Assembly (NCBI RefSeq): GCF_029869215.1
Contig: NZ_JARWPM010000347.1
Location: forward strand, 1-32,912
Direction: 5' to 3'
Length of the DNA: 32,912 bases
Source of the DNA: Nocardia carnea
GTDB lineage: Bacteria; Actinomycetota; Actinomycetes; Mycobacteriales; Mycobacteriaceae
This document shows positions 17,348-25,077 of this stretch, one piece after another (the stretch's first letter is position 1; each line of letters starts with the position of its first letter). The notes beneath the pieces were generated by a model that searched no databases, had not been told where the DNA came from, and worked only from the letters and a program-made list of their open reading frames with translations. A program made the translations under genes and the position numbers.

Positions 17348-18187
17348 GTGATCGATCGCAGCGGGCTGGCGGAGTTTCTCCGCAATCGCCGGGCGGCACT
17401 GCAACCCGAGGATGTCGGTCTCCCGCGCGGCCCTCGCCGCCGCACCGATGGGCTGCGGCGCGAGGAGGTCGCGGCGCTGTGTCATATGTCGGCCGACTAC
17501 TACTCCCGGCTCGAGCGGGAACGCGGTCCGCAACCGTCACCGCAGATGCTCGTATCCATCGCTCAGGGTCTGCACCTTTCCCTCGACGAGCGCGACCACC
17601 TGTTCCGGCTCGCCGGGCACAACCCACCGGCGCGGGGAATTCTCAGCGAGCACATCAGCCCGGGCCTGCTGCGCGTGCTCGACCGCCTGCACGACACACC
17701 GGCGGAGATCGTCACCGAACTCGGCGAAACCCTGCGGCAGTCGCCGCTGGGGATCGCACTCACCGGCGACCTGACCCGCTACACCGGCCCCGCCCGCAGC
17801 ATCGGCTACCGCTGGTTCACCGACCCCGCCTCCCGGCAGCTCTACGCCCCGGAAGAACACACGTTTCTCACCCGGATGTATGCCGCGGGACTGCGTGAAG
17901 TCCTCACCCTGCGCGGCCCGGATTCCCGCGCCGCGGAACTCGCCGACCTGCTCTTGGTCCGGAGCGAAGAGTTCCGCCGAGTCTGGGACCGGCACGAGAT
18001 CGGGATCCGCCCGCGCGAGGTCAAGCATTTCGTGCACCCCGAGGTCGGGGCCCTCGAACTGAACTGCCAGCGGCTCGTCGATCCCGGCCAGGCGCACGCG
18101 CTGCTCGTCTACACCGCCGTTCCCGGCAGCGAGAGCTACGACAAGCTCCAGATGCTGTCGGTTATCGGAGCGCAGGCACTCGGCTGA
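17348..18187 (+). CDS. Helix-turn-helix regulator with MmyB-like ligand-binding domain
   Basis: A 279-residue regulator of the same family as the one at 841-1836. The N-terminal HTH has GLRREEVAALCHMSADYYSRLERERG, and the second half is an MmyB-like ligand-binding domain ending HPEVGALELNCQRL and VYTAVPGSESYDKLQML. GGAAGGAG precedes the GTG start by six bases. It should bind DNA in the cytosol and respond to a small ligand. Its divergent partner is an SDR gene, and an S9 peptidase gene follows 82 bases downstream on the same strand; whether that is co-transcribed is uncertain, because an inverted repeat lies between. Confidence 0.9.
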   Translation: MIDRSGLAEFLRNRRAALQPEDVGLPRGPRRRTDGLRREEVAALCHMSADYYSRLERERGPQPSPQMLVSIAQGLHLSLDERDHLFRLAGHNPPARGILSEHISPGLLRVLDRLHDTPAEIVTELGETLRQSPLGIALTGDLTRYTGPARSIGYRWFTDPASRQLYAPEEHTFLTRMYAAGLREVLTLRGPDSRAAELADLLLVRSEEFRRVWDRHEIGIRPREVKHFVHPEVGALELNCQRLVDPGQAHALLVYTAVPGSESYDKLQMLSVIGAQALG

Positions 18188-18201
18188 CGACGGCACGCTT
18201 G

Positions 18202-18222
18202 ACTGTGCCGCGACGGCACAGT
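18202..18222. promoter_or_regulatory. Inverted repeat between the regulator and the S9 peptidase gene
   Basis: ACTGTGCCG, a CGA centre and CGGCACAGT form a perfect 9-bp dyad 15 bases after the regulator stop and 47 bases before the peptidase ATG. It could be a terminator for the regulator or an operator for the peptidase. The 3-base centre is short for an RNA hairpin loop, which slightly favours an operator. Confidence 0.45.
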
Positions 18223-18269
18223 GTTCGATCGAAACGTCAGCGACTACCGGAGACGAGCGGAGACCGACC

Positions 18270-20195
18270 ATGACCGGACAACCGGCCGACCAGCGGCCCG
18301 AGCTGATCGATATCGAGACGTTCTTCGCCGACCCCGAGTTCGCGAATCCCTCGATCTCCCCGGACGGCACCCGCCTCGCCTACCTCGCCCCATATCGCGG
18401 CCGGCGCAACGTCTGGGTTCGCGATATCGACCGGACCCACGACGAGGCCATCCCCGTCACCCGGGACACCCGCCGCGGTATCACCACCTATTTGTGGACC
18501 GACGATCCTCGCTGGTTGCTCTACCTGCAGGACACCGACGGCAACGAGGACTGGCATCTCTACCGCGTCGACCTCGCCGACCCGGACGCGCCCGCCGTCG
18601 ATCTGACCCCGATGGATCCGGGGTCGCGGGTGGTGGGTGCGGAGCAGTTGCCGTCGGTTCCCGGCACCGTGCTGGTCACGATGAACCGGCGCCCGCTGTT
18701 CTTCGATATCTTCCGGATCGACGTCGCCACCGGCGAGATCACCCTGCACCGCGAGCAGGACGACCCGACATCCGCCGTCCTGCTCGACCGCCGCGGCGAG
18801 CCCGTCTTCCGGACCGTCCTCGCCGCCGACGGCGCCCTCGAGATCTCCGCGATCGACGCCGCCACCGGCGACACGCGGCTGCTGCGCCGGCTGGGCGGCG
18901 CGGAACACCCGATGGGCGTGCAGCCGCAGGAGGTCACCGCGGACGGGAAAGGCCTGCTCGTAGGCTCCTTCCAAGACGGCGACGAACTGCGGCTCGTCCG
19001 CATCGACCGCGCGACCGGCGCGGAAACAGTCGTCGCCGCCGCCGACGGGCACGACCTCGATATCAGCGGCATGATGCTGCCGGGCGTGCTGCCGCCCCCG
19101 GTTTACCGGCATCGGCACACCGGCGAGGTCCTTGCCGCCCGTTTCGTCGCCGCGCGTCCGCATATCGAAGTCGTCGATCCCCGGTTCGCGCAGGTCTACG
19201 CGCAACTGCGGAAACTCTCCGACGGCGTGCTGGGCACCCTGTCCTGCGACGATGCGGGACAACGCTGGGTCGTGACCTTCAGCCACGACCGCGACCCCGG
19301 CGTCACCTGGTTCTACGACCACACCACCGGCGAGGCCCGGTTGTTGTTCCGTTCCTTCCCGGATCGCGACCCGAACACCATGGCCCCCATGGAACCGGTC
19401 GATTTCCCGGCTCGCGACGGGCTACCGCTGCACGGTTTCCTGACCCTGCCGGTCGGGGTCGCGCCGCGAAACCTTCCCATGGTGCTCCTGGTGCACGGCG
19501 GGCCCTGGTACCACGACTCCTGGGGCTTCAGCCCGGACGTGCAGTTCCTCGCCAACCGCGGCTACGCGGTACTGCAGGTGAACTTCCGCGGTTCGCTCGG
19601 CTACGGGAAACGCCACGTCACGGCCGCTATCGGCGAATTCGCGCGCGCGATGCACGACGACCTGATCGACGCCGTCGACTGGGCCGTGGACCGCGGCTAC
19701 GCCGATCCCGACCGAATCGGCATCTACGGCGGCTCCTACGGCGGATACGCCGCCCTCGTCGGCATCACCGTCACCCCGGACCGTTTCGCCGCCGCCGTCG
19801 ACTATGTCGGCATCTCCGACCTCGCCAACTTCCTGCGCACCCTGCCGCCGTTCACCCGGGCCTACAACGTCAACAACTGGTACCGCTACGTCGGCGACCC
19901 GGAAATCCCGGAGCAGGAAGCCGATATGCTCACCCGTTCCCCGATCACCATGGTCGGCAAGATCCGCACGCCGCTGCTGGTTGCCCAGGGCGCCAACGAT
20001 GTCCGCGTCGTCCAGGCCGAATCCGACAATATCGTCGCCCGGCTCCGCGAACGCGGCGTCCCGGTCGAATACCTGGTCGCCGAGGACGAGGGCCACGGCT
20101 TCGAGAACCCGGAGAACCGGTTCCGGCTCTACCAGGCCGTCGAACGCCACTTCGCCGAACACCTCGGCGGCCGCAGCATCGAATCCGGGACCTAG
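18270..20195 (+). CDS. S9 family peptidase (prolyl oligopeptidase/acylaminoacyl-peptidase type)
   Basis: A 641-residue serine peptidase. The N-terminal ~380 residues are a beta-propeller with repeated ISPDGTRLAY-like blades. The C-terminal alpha/beta hydrolase domain begins near residue 395 (FPARDGLPLHGFLTLP). The oxyanion region is VLLVHGGPW, the nucleophile S489 is in GGSYGGYA, the acid is D577 in GANDVRV, and the histidine is H609 in EGHGF. There is no signal peptide, so it is probably cytosolic and cuts or deacylates short peptides. Some members act on antibiotics or lasso peptides, but no such cluster is here. The ATG at 18270 has an upstream GGAGA. It ends convergent with the OYE gene. 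Confidence 0.92.
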   Translation: MTGQPADQRPELIDIETFFADPEFANPSISPDGTRLAYLAPYRGRRNVWVRDIDRTHDEAIPVTRDTRRGITTYLWTDDPRWLLYLQDTDGNEDWHLYRVDLADPDAPAVDLTPMDPGSRVVGAEQLPSVPGTVLVTMNRRPLFFDIFRIDVATGEITLHREQDDPTSAVLLDRRGEPVFRTVLAADGALEISAIDAATGDTRLLRRLGGAEHPMGVQPQEVTADGKGLLVGSFQDGDELRLVRIDRATGAETVVAAADGHDLDISGMMLPGVLPPPVYRHRHTGEVLAARFVAARPHIEVVDPRFAQVYAQLRKLSDGVLGTLSCDDAGQRWVVTFSHDRDPGVTWFYDHTTGEARLLFRSFPDRDPNTMAPMEPVDFPARDGLPLHGFLTLPVGVAPRNLPMVLLVHGGPWYHDSWGFSPDVQFLANRGYAVLQVNFRGSLGYGKRHVTAAIGEFARAMHDDLIDAVDWAVDRGYADPDRIGIYGGSYGGYAALVGITVTPDRFAAAVDYVGISDLANFLRTLPPFTRAYNVNNWYRYVGDPEIPEQEADMLTRSPITMVGKIRTPLLVAQGANDVRVVQAESDNIVARLRERGVPVEYLVAEDEGHGFENPENRFRLYQAVERHFAEHLGGRSIESGT

Positions 20196-20316
20196 CCGGT
20201 CTCCCCGCCCTCTACCGGCAGTCTCACGGACGCGCCCATCGGCCTGTATCCTCGGCGCAGCGCGGCCTCCGCTGTGTCGGGATCGAGGACGGCGAGCGGG
20301 GTGTGGCGCGTGCGTT

Positions 20317-21447
20317 CTATGCCAATGTTCGCTGGTGCTCCTGGCGGTAGGGGATATGTTCGTCGCTGCGGCCTTCGCGGAGCTTGCGGACCCATTCGGG
20401 GTCGGCGAGCAGGGCGCGGCCGACCGCGACGAGATCGAATTCGCCCCGCGCGTGCTGCTCCAGCAGCCGGTCGATCCCGGCGACGTTCGAATCGCCCTTG
20501 CCGGTGAACGTGGTGGTGAACACCTTGTCGAGGCCGACGGAGCCGACGGTGATCGCCGGGAGTCCGGTGATCTTCTTGGTCCAGCCGGCCAGTCCCAGCT
20601 CGCCGTCCACACCGGACAATTCGGGGAAGGCGGGTTCCCAGTGCCTGCGGGTGGACGGGTGCAGCACATCGACACCCGCGTCTGCGAGCGGGATGAGTAC
20701 GCGCGCGAGTTCATCGGGGGTTGCGGCGATGCGCGCGTTGTAGTCAGTGGATTTCCACTGCGAGTACCGGTACACGATAGCGAGCTCGGGTCCGACGGCT
20801 GCGCGGATCGCCGCGACGACCTCGGCGGGGAATCGGACGCGGGCCGCGAGCGAGCCGCCGTAGCCGTCGGAGCGCAGATTCGTTCGCTCCCAGAGGAATT
20901 GATCGAGCAGATAGCCGTGCGCGCCGTGCAATTCGATACCGTCGAATCCGGTGGCCTTCGCGTTGACGGCGGCGGTCACCCAGGCGTCGCGCAAGGTATC
21001 GAGATCGGCCGCGGTCAGTGCCCGGCCGGCCGGGCTGCCGTCCAGACCGAGCCCGGACGGGCCGACGGATTCGACCTCGGGATTCAGTTCCGGCTTGTCG
21101 CCGCGGCTGATACCGAGATGCCACAGCTGCGGGATGATCTGCCCGCCCTCTGAGTGGACGGCGTCGACCACCGTTTTCCAGCCGGCGAGGCTTTGCTCCC
21201 CGTAGTGGCGCGGCACCGAGGTGGCGGGTCCGGCGGCCGGGTCGGGAATATAGGTACCTTCGGTGATGATGAGCCCGACGCCGCCCGCGGCGCGCCGCCG
21301 GTAGTACTCGGCGACCTCCCCGGTGGGGATACCGTCCGGCGAGAACATCCGGGTCATCGGCGCCATCGCGAAGCGATTACGCAGATGCAGCGATTTCACC
21401 TCGAACGGCTCGAACAGCGCGTCCACGGGCAGGGATGGGTCGGTCAC
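20317..21447 (-). CDS. Old Yellow Enzyme-family NADH:flavin oxidoreductase (alkene reductase)
   Basis: A 376-residue FMN-dependent TIM-barrel enzyme. From the GTG at 21447, LFEPFEVKSLHLRNRFAMAP binds FMN, and the HxxH pair H174 and H177 in ELHGAHGYLLDQF is the usual substrate-binding histidine motif of OYE enzymes. LRSDGYGGS and the late VAVGRALLADPEWV motif are also in place. It should reduce activated C=C bonds (enones, nitroalkenes) with NAD(P)H, as in detoxification or redox stress. A TTG at 21459 would add four residues; the GTG has AGAGG upstream at a better distance. It is divergent from the DUF6069 gene, with a near-palindromic AT-rich site between. Confidence 0.9.
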   Translation of the reverse strand: MTDPSLPVDALFEPFEVKSLHLRNRFAMAPMTRMFSPDGIPTGEVAEYYRRRAAGGVGLIITEGTYIPDPAAGPATSVPRHYGEQSLAGWKTVVDAVHSEGGQIIPQLWHLGISRGDKPELNPEVESVGPSGLGLDGSPAGRALTAADLDTLRDAWVTAAVNAKATGFDGIELHGAHGYLLDQFLWERTNLRSDGYGGSLAARVRFPAEVVAAIRAAVGPELAIVYRYSQWKSTDYNARIAATPDELARVLIPLADAGVDVLHPSTRRHWEPAFPELSGVDGELGLAGWTKKITGLPAITVGSVGLDKVFTTTFTGKGDSNVAGIDRLLEQHARGEFDLVAVGRALLADPEWVRKLREGRSDEHIPYRQEHQRTLA

Positions 21448-21642
21448 AACCCGGTGCAACCTCTACCTCTTCGGTGGCTATTCCGTCAGGGTGGTCTCCC
21501 TGCCTCGCAGTCACGGTGTAACCCCGGTCTTGACGATCAGTTCCACTCCGGCCGGCGCGACCCGCTCACTTCGCCACCGGTGGTGAAGCCGCGCCGAGGC
21601 CACTCGAAGTGATCTGCGACACAACTGGATCCGAATCCATTG

Positions 21643-21662
21643 ACCTAAATATTTATTGAGGT
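21643..21662. promoter_or_regulatory. AT-rich near-palindrome, candidate operator for OYE/DUF6069
   Basis: ACCTAAATATTTATTGAGGT: the left nine bases match the reverse complement of the right nine at eight positions, with a TT centre. It lies 45 bases before the DUF6069 ATG and is strikingly AT-rich for this genome. Spacing and symmetry suit a MarR, HxlR or TetR-type dimer. No regulator gene is adjacent. Confidence 0.5.
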
Positions 21663-21706
21663 TTCAGGATGGTCGCACAAGAACTTCACATCTTCAGGAG
21701 GTCACC

Positions 21707-22147
21707 ATGAGCACCGCGACCACTACCACCGCATCCGCCCCCCGCATCCCCGCACTGAATCGTCCCGTCGCCCTCTTCGGCGCGATCGCCGCCGCTCTGC
21801 TGGCCAATCTCGTCGTCTGGCTCATCGGTGCGGCGGCCGGCGGGACGTTCGAAATGACCGACGCCGGTCAGGTGAAAAGTGTGGCGCCCGGCGGGATCAT
21901 CGTGATGACGGTGGTCCCGATGCTGATCGGCCTGGGCGCGGCGGTGCTGCTCTCCTACAAATGGATCGGCGTGCTGCGCCCGGCCGCGGTGATCGGTTCG
22001 GTGATCGCCGTCGCCACCATCGCCATGACCGTGAGTGCCGACTTCGATACCGCGTCCACGATCGCCCTGTCGGTCACCCACCTGACGCTGGTTCCGGCGC
22101 TCGTCGTCGCCACCGAGGGTTTGCGCCGCAAACTGCTCGAAAGGTGA
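21707..22147 (+). CDS. DUF6069 family membrane protein
   Basis: A 146-residue protein with four predicted transmembrane helices: about 16-38, 60-81, 88-107 and 117-137. The NLVVWLIGAAAGGTFEM segment at the end of the first helix, and the length, fit DUF6069, an actinobacterial membrane family with no known function. The ATG at 21707 has a perfect AGGAGGT ribosome site; the upstream in-frame start has none. It is divergent from the OYE gene and is followed at once by a strong terminator, so it is transcribed alone. Confidence 0.8.
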   Translation: MSTATTTTASAPRIPALNRPVALFGAIAAALLANLVVWLIGAAAGGTFEMTDAGQVKSVAPGGIIVMTVVPMLIGLGAAVLLSYKWIGVLRPAAVIGSVIAVATIAMTVSADFDTASTIALSVTHLTLVPALVVATEGLRRKLLER

Positions 22148-22161
22148 TACACGCGAACGCG

Positions 22162-22192
22162 AGGGCCCGCATCCGATACGGATGCGGGCCCT
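22162..22192 (+). terminator. Intrinsic terminator of the DUF6069 gene
   Basis: A 14-bp perfect stem (left arm AGGGCCCGCATCCG at 22162-22175, loop ATA, right arm 22179-22192) with further Ts at 22193-22194, 14 bases after the stop codon. This is the best intrinsic terminator in the window. Confidence 0.8.
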
Positions 22193-22332
22193 TTGTCGTC
22201 CGAACTCGTGGACACGATCGCCCGTTACGAAGACATCTGCCGGTACGCCTACGTCCGCGGCGCCGAGGGCGACCCGCAGCTGCACCCGTCGTGCGGGAGC
22301 AGCAGCTCAGCGCCCCCGTGCGCGACGGCGCC

Positions 22333-22455
22333 ACCCCCGCCTTGATCGCCTGGCCGGCCCTGGCCACCACCGCCGCCGCGTACTGGCTGTTCACCGCGGG
22401 TCTCGCCCGGGTAAGGGCGACCACCGCGGGAGTTGCGAACATCCGCGGGGCCTGA
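22333..22455 (+). pseudogene. Remnant of an EamA/DMT-type transporter
   Basis: The 312-base gap 22148-22459 holds the terminator above and this fragment. Forty codons ending in TGA read TPALIAWPALATTAAAYWLF and then TAGLARVRATTAGVANIRGA. This resembles the penultimate helix and following loop of EamA-family drug/metabolite transporters (A-Y-x-L-F-x-x-G-L-x-R). There is no start codon, no upstream domain and no ribosome site. Another frame just before it (from GTG 22209, VDTIARYEDICRYAYVRG) also looks protein-like but is not identifiable. I take the region as a decayed gene or genes. Confidence 0.4.
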
Positions 22456-22459
22456 TTCG

Positions 22460-23554
22460 TCAGGCCGGCGACCGGGCAACGAGGCGCGTGGTCAGGTCCG
22501 CGAGTCGCCGGGCGGTGTCGAAATGTGGGGTCAGGCGGGTTTTGGTCATGGCGAAGGAGAGGCCGGTGGCGGTATCGGCGTAGACGTAACTGCCGCCGCC
22601 GCCGACCCAGCCGAAGGTGGTCGGTGACTCATCCGGCCGCGCGCCGAGGCGGCCGAGTGGATAGCCCAGAGCCAATCGCGCGGGGTTGCCGAAGACCTGG
22701 TCGGTGCCTTCGAAGGCCACAGCGGTGACCTCGGCCAGCTGGTGGGAATCGATGAGCCGGCCGTCGAGGAAGGCGGCATACGCGGCAGCGATTCCGCGCG
22801 CGGTGAAGGTACCGACCGACGGGATATCCGCTCGCAGAATGTCGTGGCTGTTACCCATGGCCGCGGTCGGTTGCCTCTCCCAGGGCGCCAGCACGCCATC
22901 GCTGTCCGCCGGGGCGGACGGGCCCGGTATCGCATCTTCCAGCCGCGCCAGGCGGGACAGGTCGGTTCGTGGCACGCCGAAATACAGGTCGCCGACCAGG
23001 TCCAGTGGTTCGGCGATCCATTCGCGCAGGAGTTGCCGCATCGGTTTGCCGGTGACCCGACGCGCGATCTCGCCGACCAGGAAGCCGAAGGTGAACGAGT
23101 GATATCCCGTCGCGGTACCGGGGCGCCACAGTGGTTCGGCGTCGGCGATCGCGGCGCAGACCCGCGTCCAGTCGGTCAGGTCGGCGGGGCCGATACCGCG
23201 CGGCATCGCCGGTACGCCGGCCGAGTGCGTGAGCACATGCCGCAGCGTGGTGGACTCTTTGCCGTGGGCACCGAACTCCGGCCACCATTCGACGACCGGT
23301 GTGTCGTATCCGAAGGCGCCCGTCCGGACGAGCATGTGCGCGATGAGCGATGTCATGGTCTTACCGGAAGAGAAGCTGAAGAACGGGGTGTCCGGCGTCA
23401 CCCGGCGCTCTGACGCGGTATCGGCGATCCCGGCGACGGCGTCGGCAACGAGAACGCCGTGCCGATACACGGCCACCTGCAATCCGGTTTCGGCACCGGT
23501 ATCGACGAACTCGTCTATGGCGCTTTGTATCCGGTCCGGTAAGGCGGTCGTCAT
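22460..23554 (-). CDS. Serine hydrolase, beta-lactamase/esterase (class C-like) family
   Basis: A 364-residue member of the beta-lactamase fold family (PF00144). The S-x-x-K nucleophile motif is S62-S-G-K65 in FSFSSGKTM. The Y-x-x motif is at Y151 in GYHSFTFG, and LRHVLTHSAGVP and the late GWVGGGGSYVYAD motif (in place of KTG) are present. No signal peptide is visible, so it is probably a cytosolic esterase or peptidase, not a resistance beta-lactamase. The ATG at 23554 overlaps the stop of the upstream PNPOx-like gene (ATGA), so the two are translationally coupled and likely act together. Confidence 0.9.
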   Translation of the reverse strand: MTTALPDRIQSAIDEFVDTGAETGLQVAVYRHGVLVADAVAGIADTASERRVTPDTPFFSFSSGKTMTSLIAHMLVRTGAFGYDTPVVEWWPEFGAHGKESTTLRHVLTHSAGVPAMPRGIGPADLTDWTRVCAAIADAEPLWRPGTATGYHSFTFGFLVGEIARRVTGKPMRQLLREWIAEPLDLVGDLYFGVPRTDLSRLARLEDAIPGPSAPADSDGVLAPWERQPTAAMGNSHDILRADIPSVGTFTARGIAAAYAAFLDGRLIDSHQLAEVTAVAFEGTDQVFGNPARLALGYPLGRLGARPDESPTTFGWVGGGGSYVYADTATGLSFAMTKTRLTPHFDTARRLADLTTRLVARSPA

Positions 23555-24072
23555 CGGCTCGGCCACGTATAGCGGGTCTGGCTGGAGATCGGTAGTTTGC
23601 CGAACGCGAATCCGACAGCCGGCGCGACCCGATACAGCCGGACGTCGCCGGCGCGGACCGCCTCGCCCAATCCGTACCAAGTGCCCGCGGGATCGGTCAG
23701 ATGCGCTCCGTACTTGCGCTCGAAATCCGCGACCGCCTGTGTCCGCTCGGCGCGTTCGTCCACAACGGTTGCCACACCCTCGATGACGACGTCCACGCCG
23801 GTCAACGCGTTCGTGCCGGTCGTCAGTACGCACTGCGGATTGTGCTCGAGGTTGAGCGCCTTACGTTCCCGGTCACCCGTGGTGAAGCACATACCGCCCA
23901 GGCTCCACGCCGCGAGCAACGGTGTCACGTGCGGCCGGCCGTCCGGGCGCACGGTGGAAAGCCAGAACACCTCCGCCGCGTCGAGGATCGCCGCTGCCGA
24001 CGCCCACGGCGTGGCCTGCGCGATTGGGGACGAGAACGGTCCCAGCACACTATCCGGTTCACCGGCCGACAT
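23551..24072 (-). CDS. Pyridoxamine 5'-phosphate oxidase-like flavin/F420-dependent protein
   Basis: A 173-residue protein of the split-barrel PNPOx-like fold. VFWLSTVRPDGRPHVTPLLAAW, MCFTTGDRERKALNLEHNPQ and VDVVIEGVATVV are the usual strands and binding loops of this group. Members bind FMN, F420 or haem, and in actinomycetes many are F420-dependent reductases; the cofactor here cannot be fixed by eye. The ATG at 24072 has GAGG upstream; the longer frame to 24228 looks non-coding. It is the first gene of an operon with the serine hydrolase (4-base overlap) and divergent from a MerR gene. Confidence 0.88.
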   Translation of the reverse strand: MSAGEPDSVLGPFSSPIAQATPWASAAAILDAAEVFWLSTVRPDGRPHVTPLLAAWSLGGMCFTTGDRERKALNLEHNPQCVLTTGTNALTGVDVVIEGVATVVDERAERTQAVADFERKYGAHLTDPAGTWYGLGEAVRAGDVRLYRVAPAVGFAFGKLPISSQTRYTWPSR

Positions 24073-24304
24073 ATCACATCCTCGGGATCGGCGAGGCCCG
24101 CTCGGAAACCGGCACCTGTCCGGACAGTGACGGCAAGCCGAGCTGTGCGGCCTCGGTTGCGTAGCTCCTGATAAATGACGTGAGTTCGCCGGGAAACTCA
24201 TCGGTCGGCGCGGAAACCGGCAACCCATTCCGGCGTCGACCGGGCGCCGCGCCGTGGGACCCGCCAGTAGCAGGTCGACGCGTCCGCGGGTCTTGCAGGT
24301 GACG

Positions 24305-24312
24305 TGACGTCA
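24305..24312. promoter_or_regulatory. TGACGTCA palindrome upstream of the MerR gene
   Basis: An 8-bp perfect palindrome, preceded by an overlapping TGACG half-repeat, 18 bases before the MerR start. It is placed to act as an autoregulatory site, but no clear promoter with a long MerR-type spacer could be drawn around it. Confidence 0.3.
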
Positions 24313-24330
24313 TATGCCAGGCTCGCTGTT

Positions 24331-25077
24331 ATGCCTGGTCGGGACGCAGTGGAATGGATCTCCGTGGGTGAGGTCGCGCGGCGGTGCGAGACCACGGTGC
24401 GCACGCTGCAGTACTACGACCGCATCGGGCTGCTGGTCGCGGATCGCGACGACGGTGGGCGCCGGCGCTACGGCCCGGAGCAGCTGGACCGGCTCCGCCG
24501 GATCCAACTGCTCACCAGCGCGGGCGTGCGGCTCGACGAGGTCGGCGCGGCGCTCGACCGGCAGGACGGTCAGTCGCTGGTCGAGACCTACAGCGAACAG
24601 GTCCGGCTGCTCGAGATCGCCGAGTTGCGGTTGCGCTGTCAGCGGGTCGTGCTGGCCGCGGTGACACAGGTCTTGCGGGAACACCCCGATGCCCGCGTCC
24701 CGGAAGGGGTCGTGGCCGCCACCATGAGCCTCGACCGCACACTGCTGCGTCATCCCGGTGTGGAGAACGCGGACGCGCGGGCACCCGACGGCCTCGATGT
24801 CGAGCGGGTGCTCACCACCTATTTCGCGTGGAAGGCGTGCGCGGTCCGAGCGCTGCTGCTGGTGGAGAACGGGGTGCCGCCCGATTCGCCCTCGGGCCGC
24901 CGCCTCGGCCGGGAATGGCAGGCGACCACAGAGCACGCGCTCCGGGACCAGCCCACCGCCACCGGCGACCTGTACCGCGCGATGGAACAGTCGGAGCACC
25001 GCTGGCCACCGGAAGACCGTGTCCTGCATCAGAAAACGAAGGAGTACCTGGACCGATGCCTACTCACGCAGAGGTGA
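24331..25077 (+). CDS. MerR-family transcriptional regulator
   Basis: A 248-residue regulator with an N-terminal MerR winged helix: ISVGEVARRCETTVRTLQYY, DRIGLL, RRYGPEQLDRLRRIQLL. A coiled-coil dimerisation helix (LVETYSEQVRLLEIAELRLR) follows, then a ~130-residue C-terminal domain of unknown ligand. There is no cysteine pattern typical of metal sensors. The ATG at 24331 begins just before the HTH; the frame reaches back to 24304 without a better start. The 3' end overlaps the start of the alpha/beta hydrolase gene, so the two form an operon in which the hydrolase is probably the regulated enzyme. Confidence 0.88.
   Translation: MPGRDAVEWISVGEVARRCETTVRTLQYYDRIGLLVADRDDGGRRRYGPEQLDRLRRIQLLTSAGVRLDEVGAALDRQDGQSLVETYSEQVRLLEIAELRLRCQRVVLAAVTQVLREHPDARVPEGVVAATMSLDRTLLRHPGVENADARAPDGLDVERVLTTYFAWKACAVRALLLVENGVPPDSPSGRRLGREWQATTEHALRDQPTATGDLYRAMEQSEHRWPPEDRVLHQKTKEYLDRCLLTQR

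Noticed and set aside
20192..20316. Short minus-strand peptide (PLAVLDPDTAEAALRRGYRP) between the S9 peptidase and OYE stops
   Set aside because: High GC third positions, but no start codon or ribosome site; it may be a chance frame in GC-rich DNA.
22460..23554. Antibiotic-resistance beta-lactamase
   Set aside because: The fold family fits, but there is no export signal and the third motif is not KTG; an esterase/peptidase-like hydrolase is more likely.
24074..24313. Small 79-codon minus-strand frame just upstream of the PNPOx-like gene (ends LGLPSLSGQVPVSERASPIPRM-like)
   Set aside because: No ribosome site, weak third-position bias and an N-terminal half that looks random. It could be a decayed gene, but I cannot support it.
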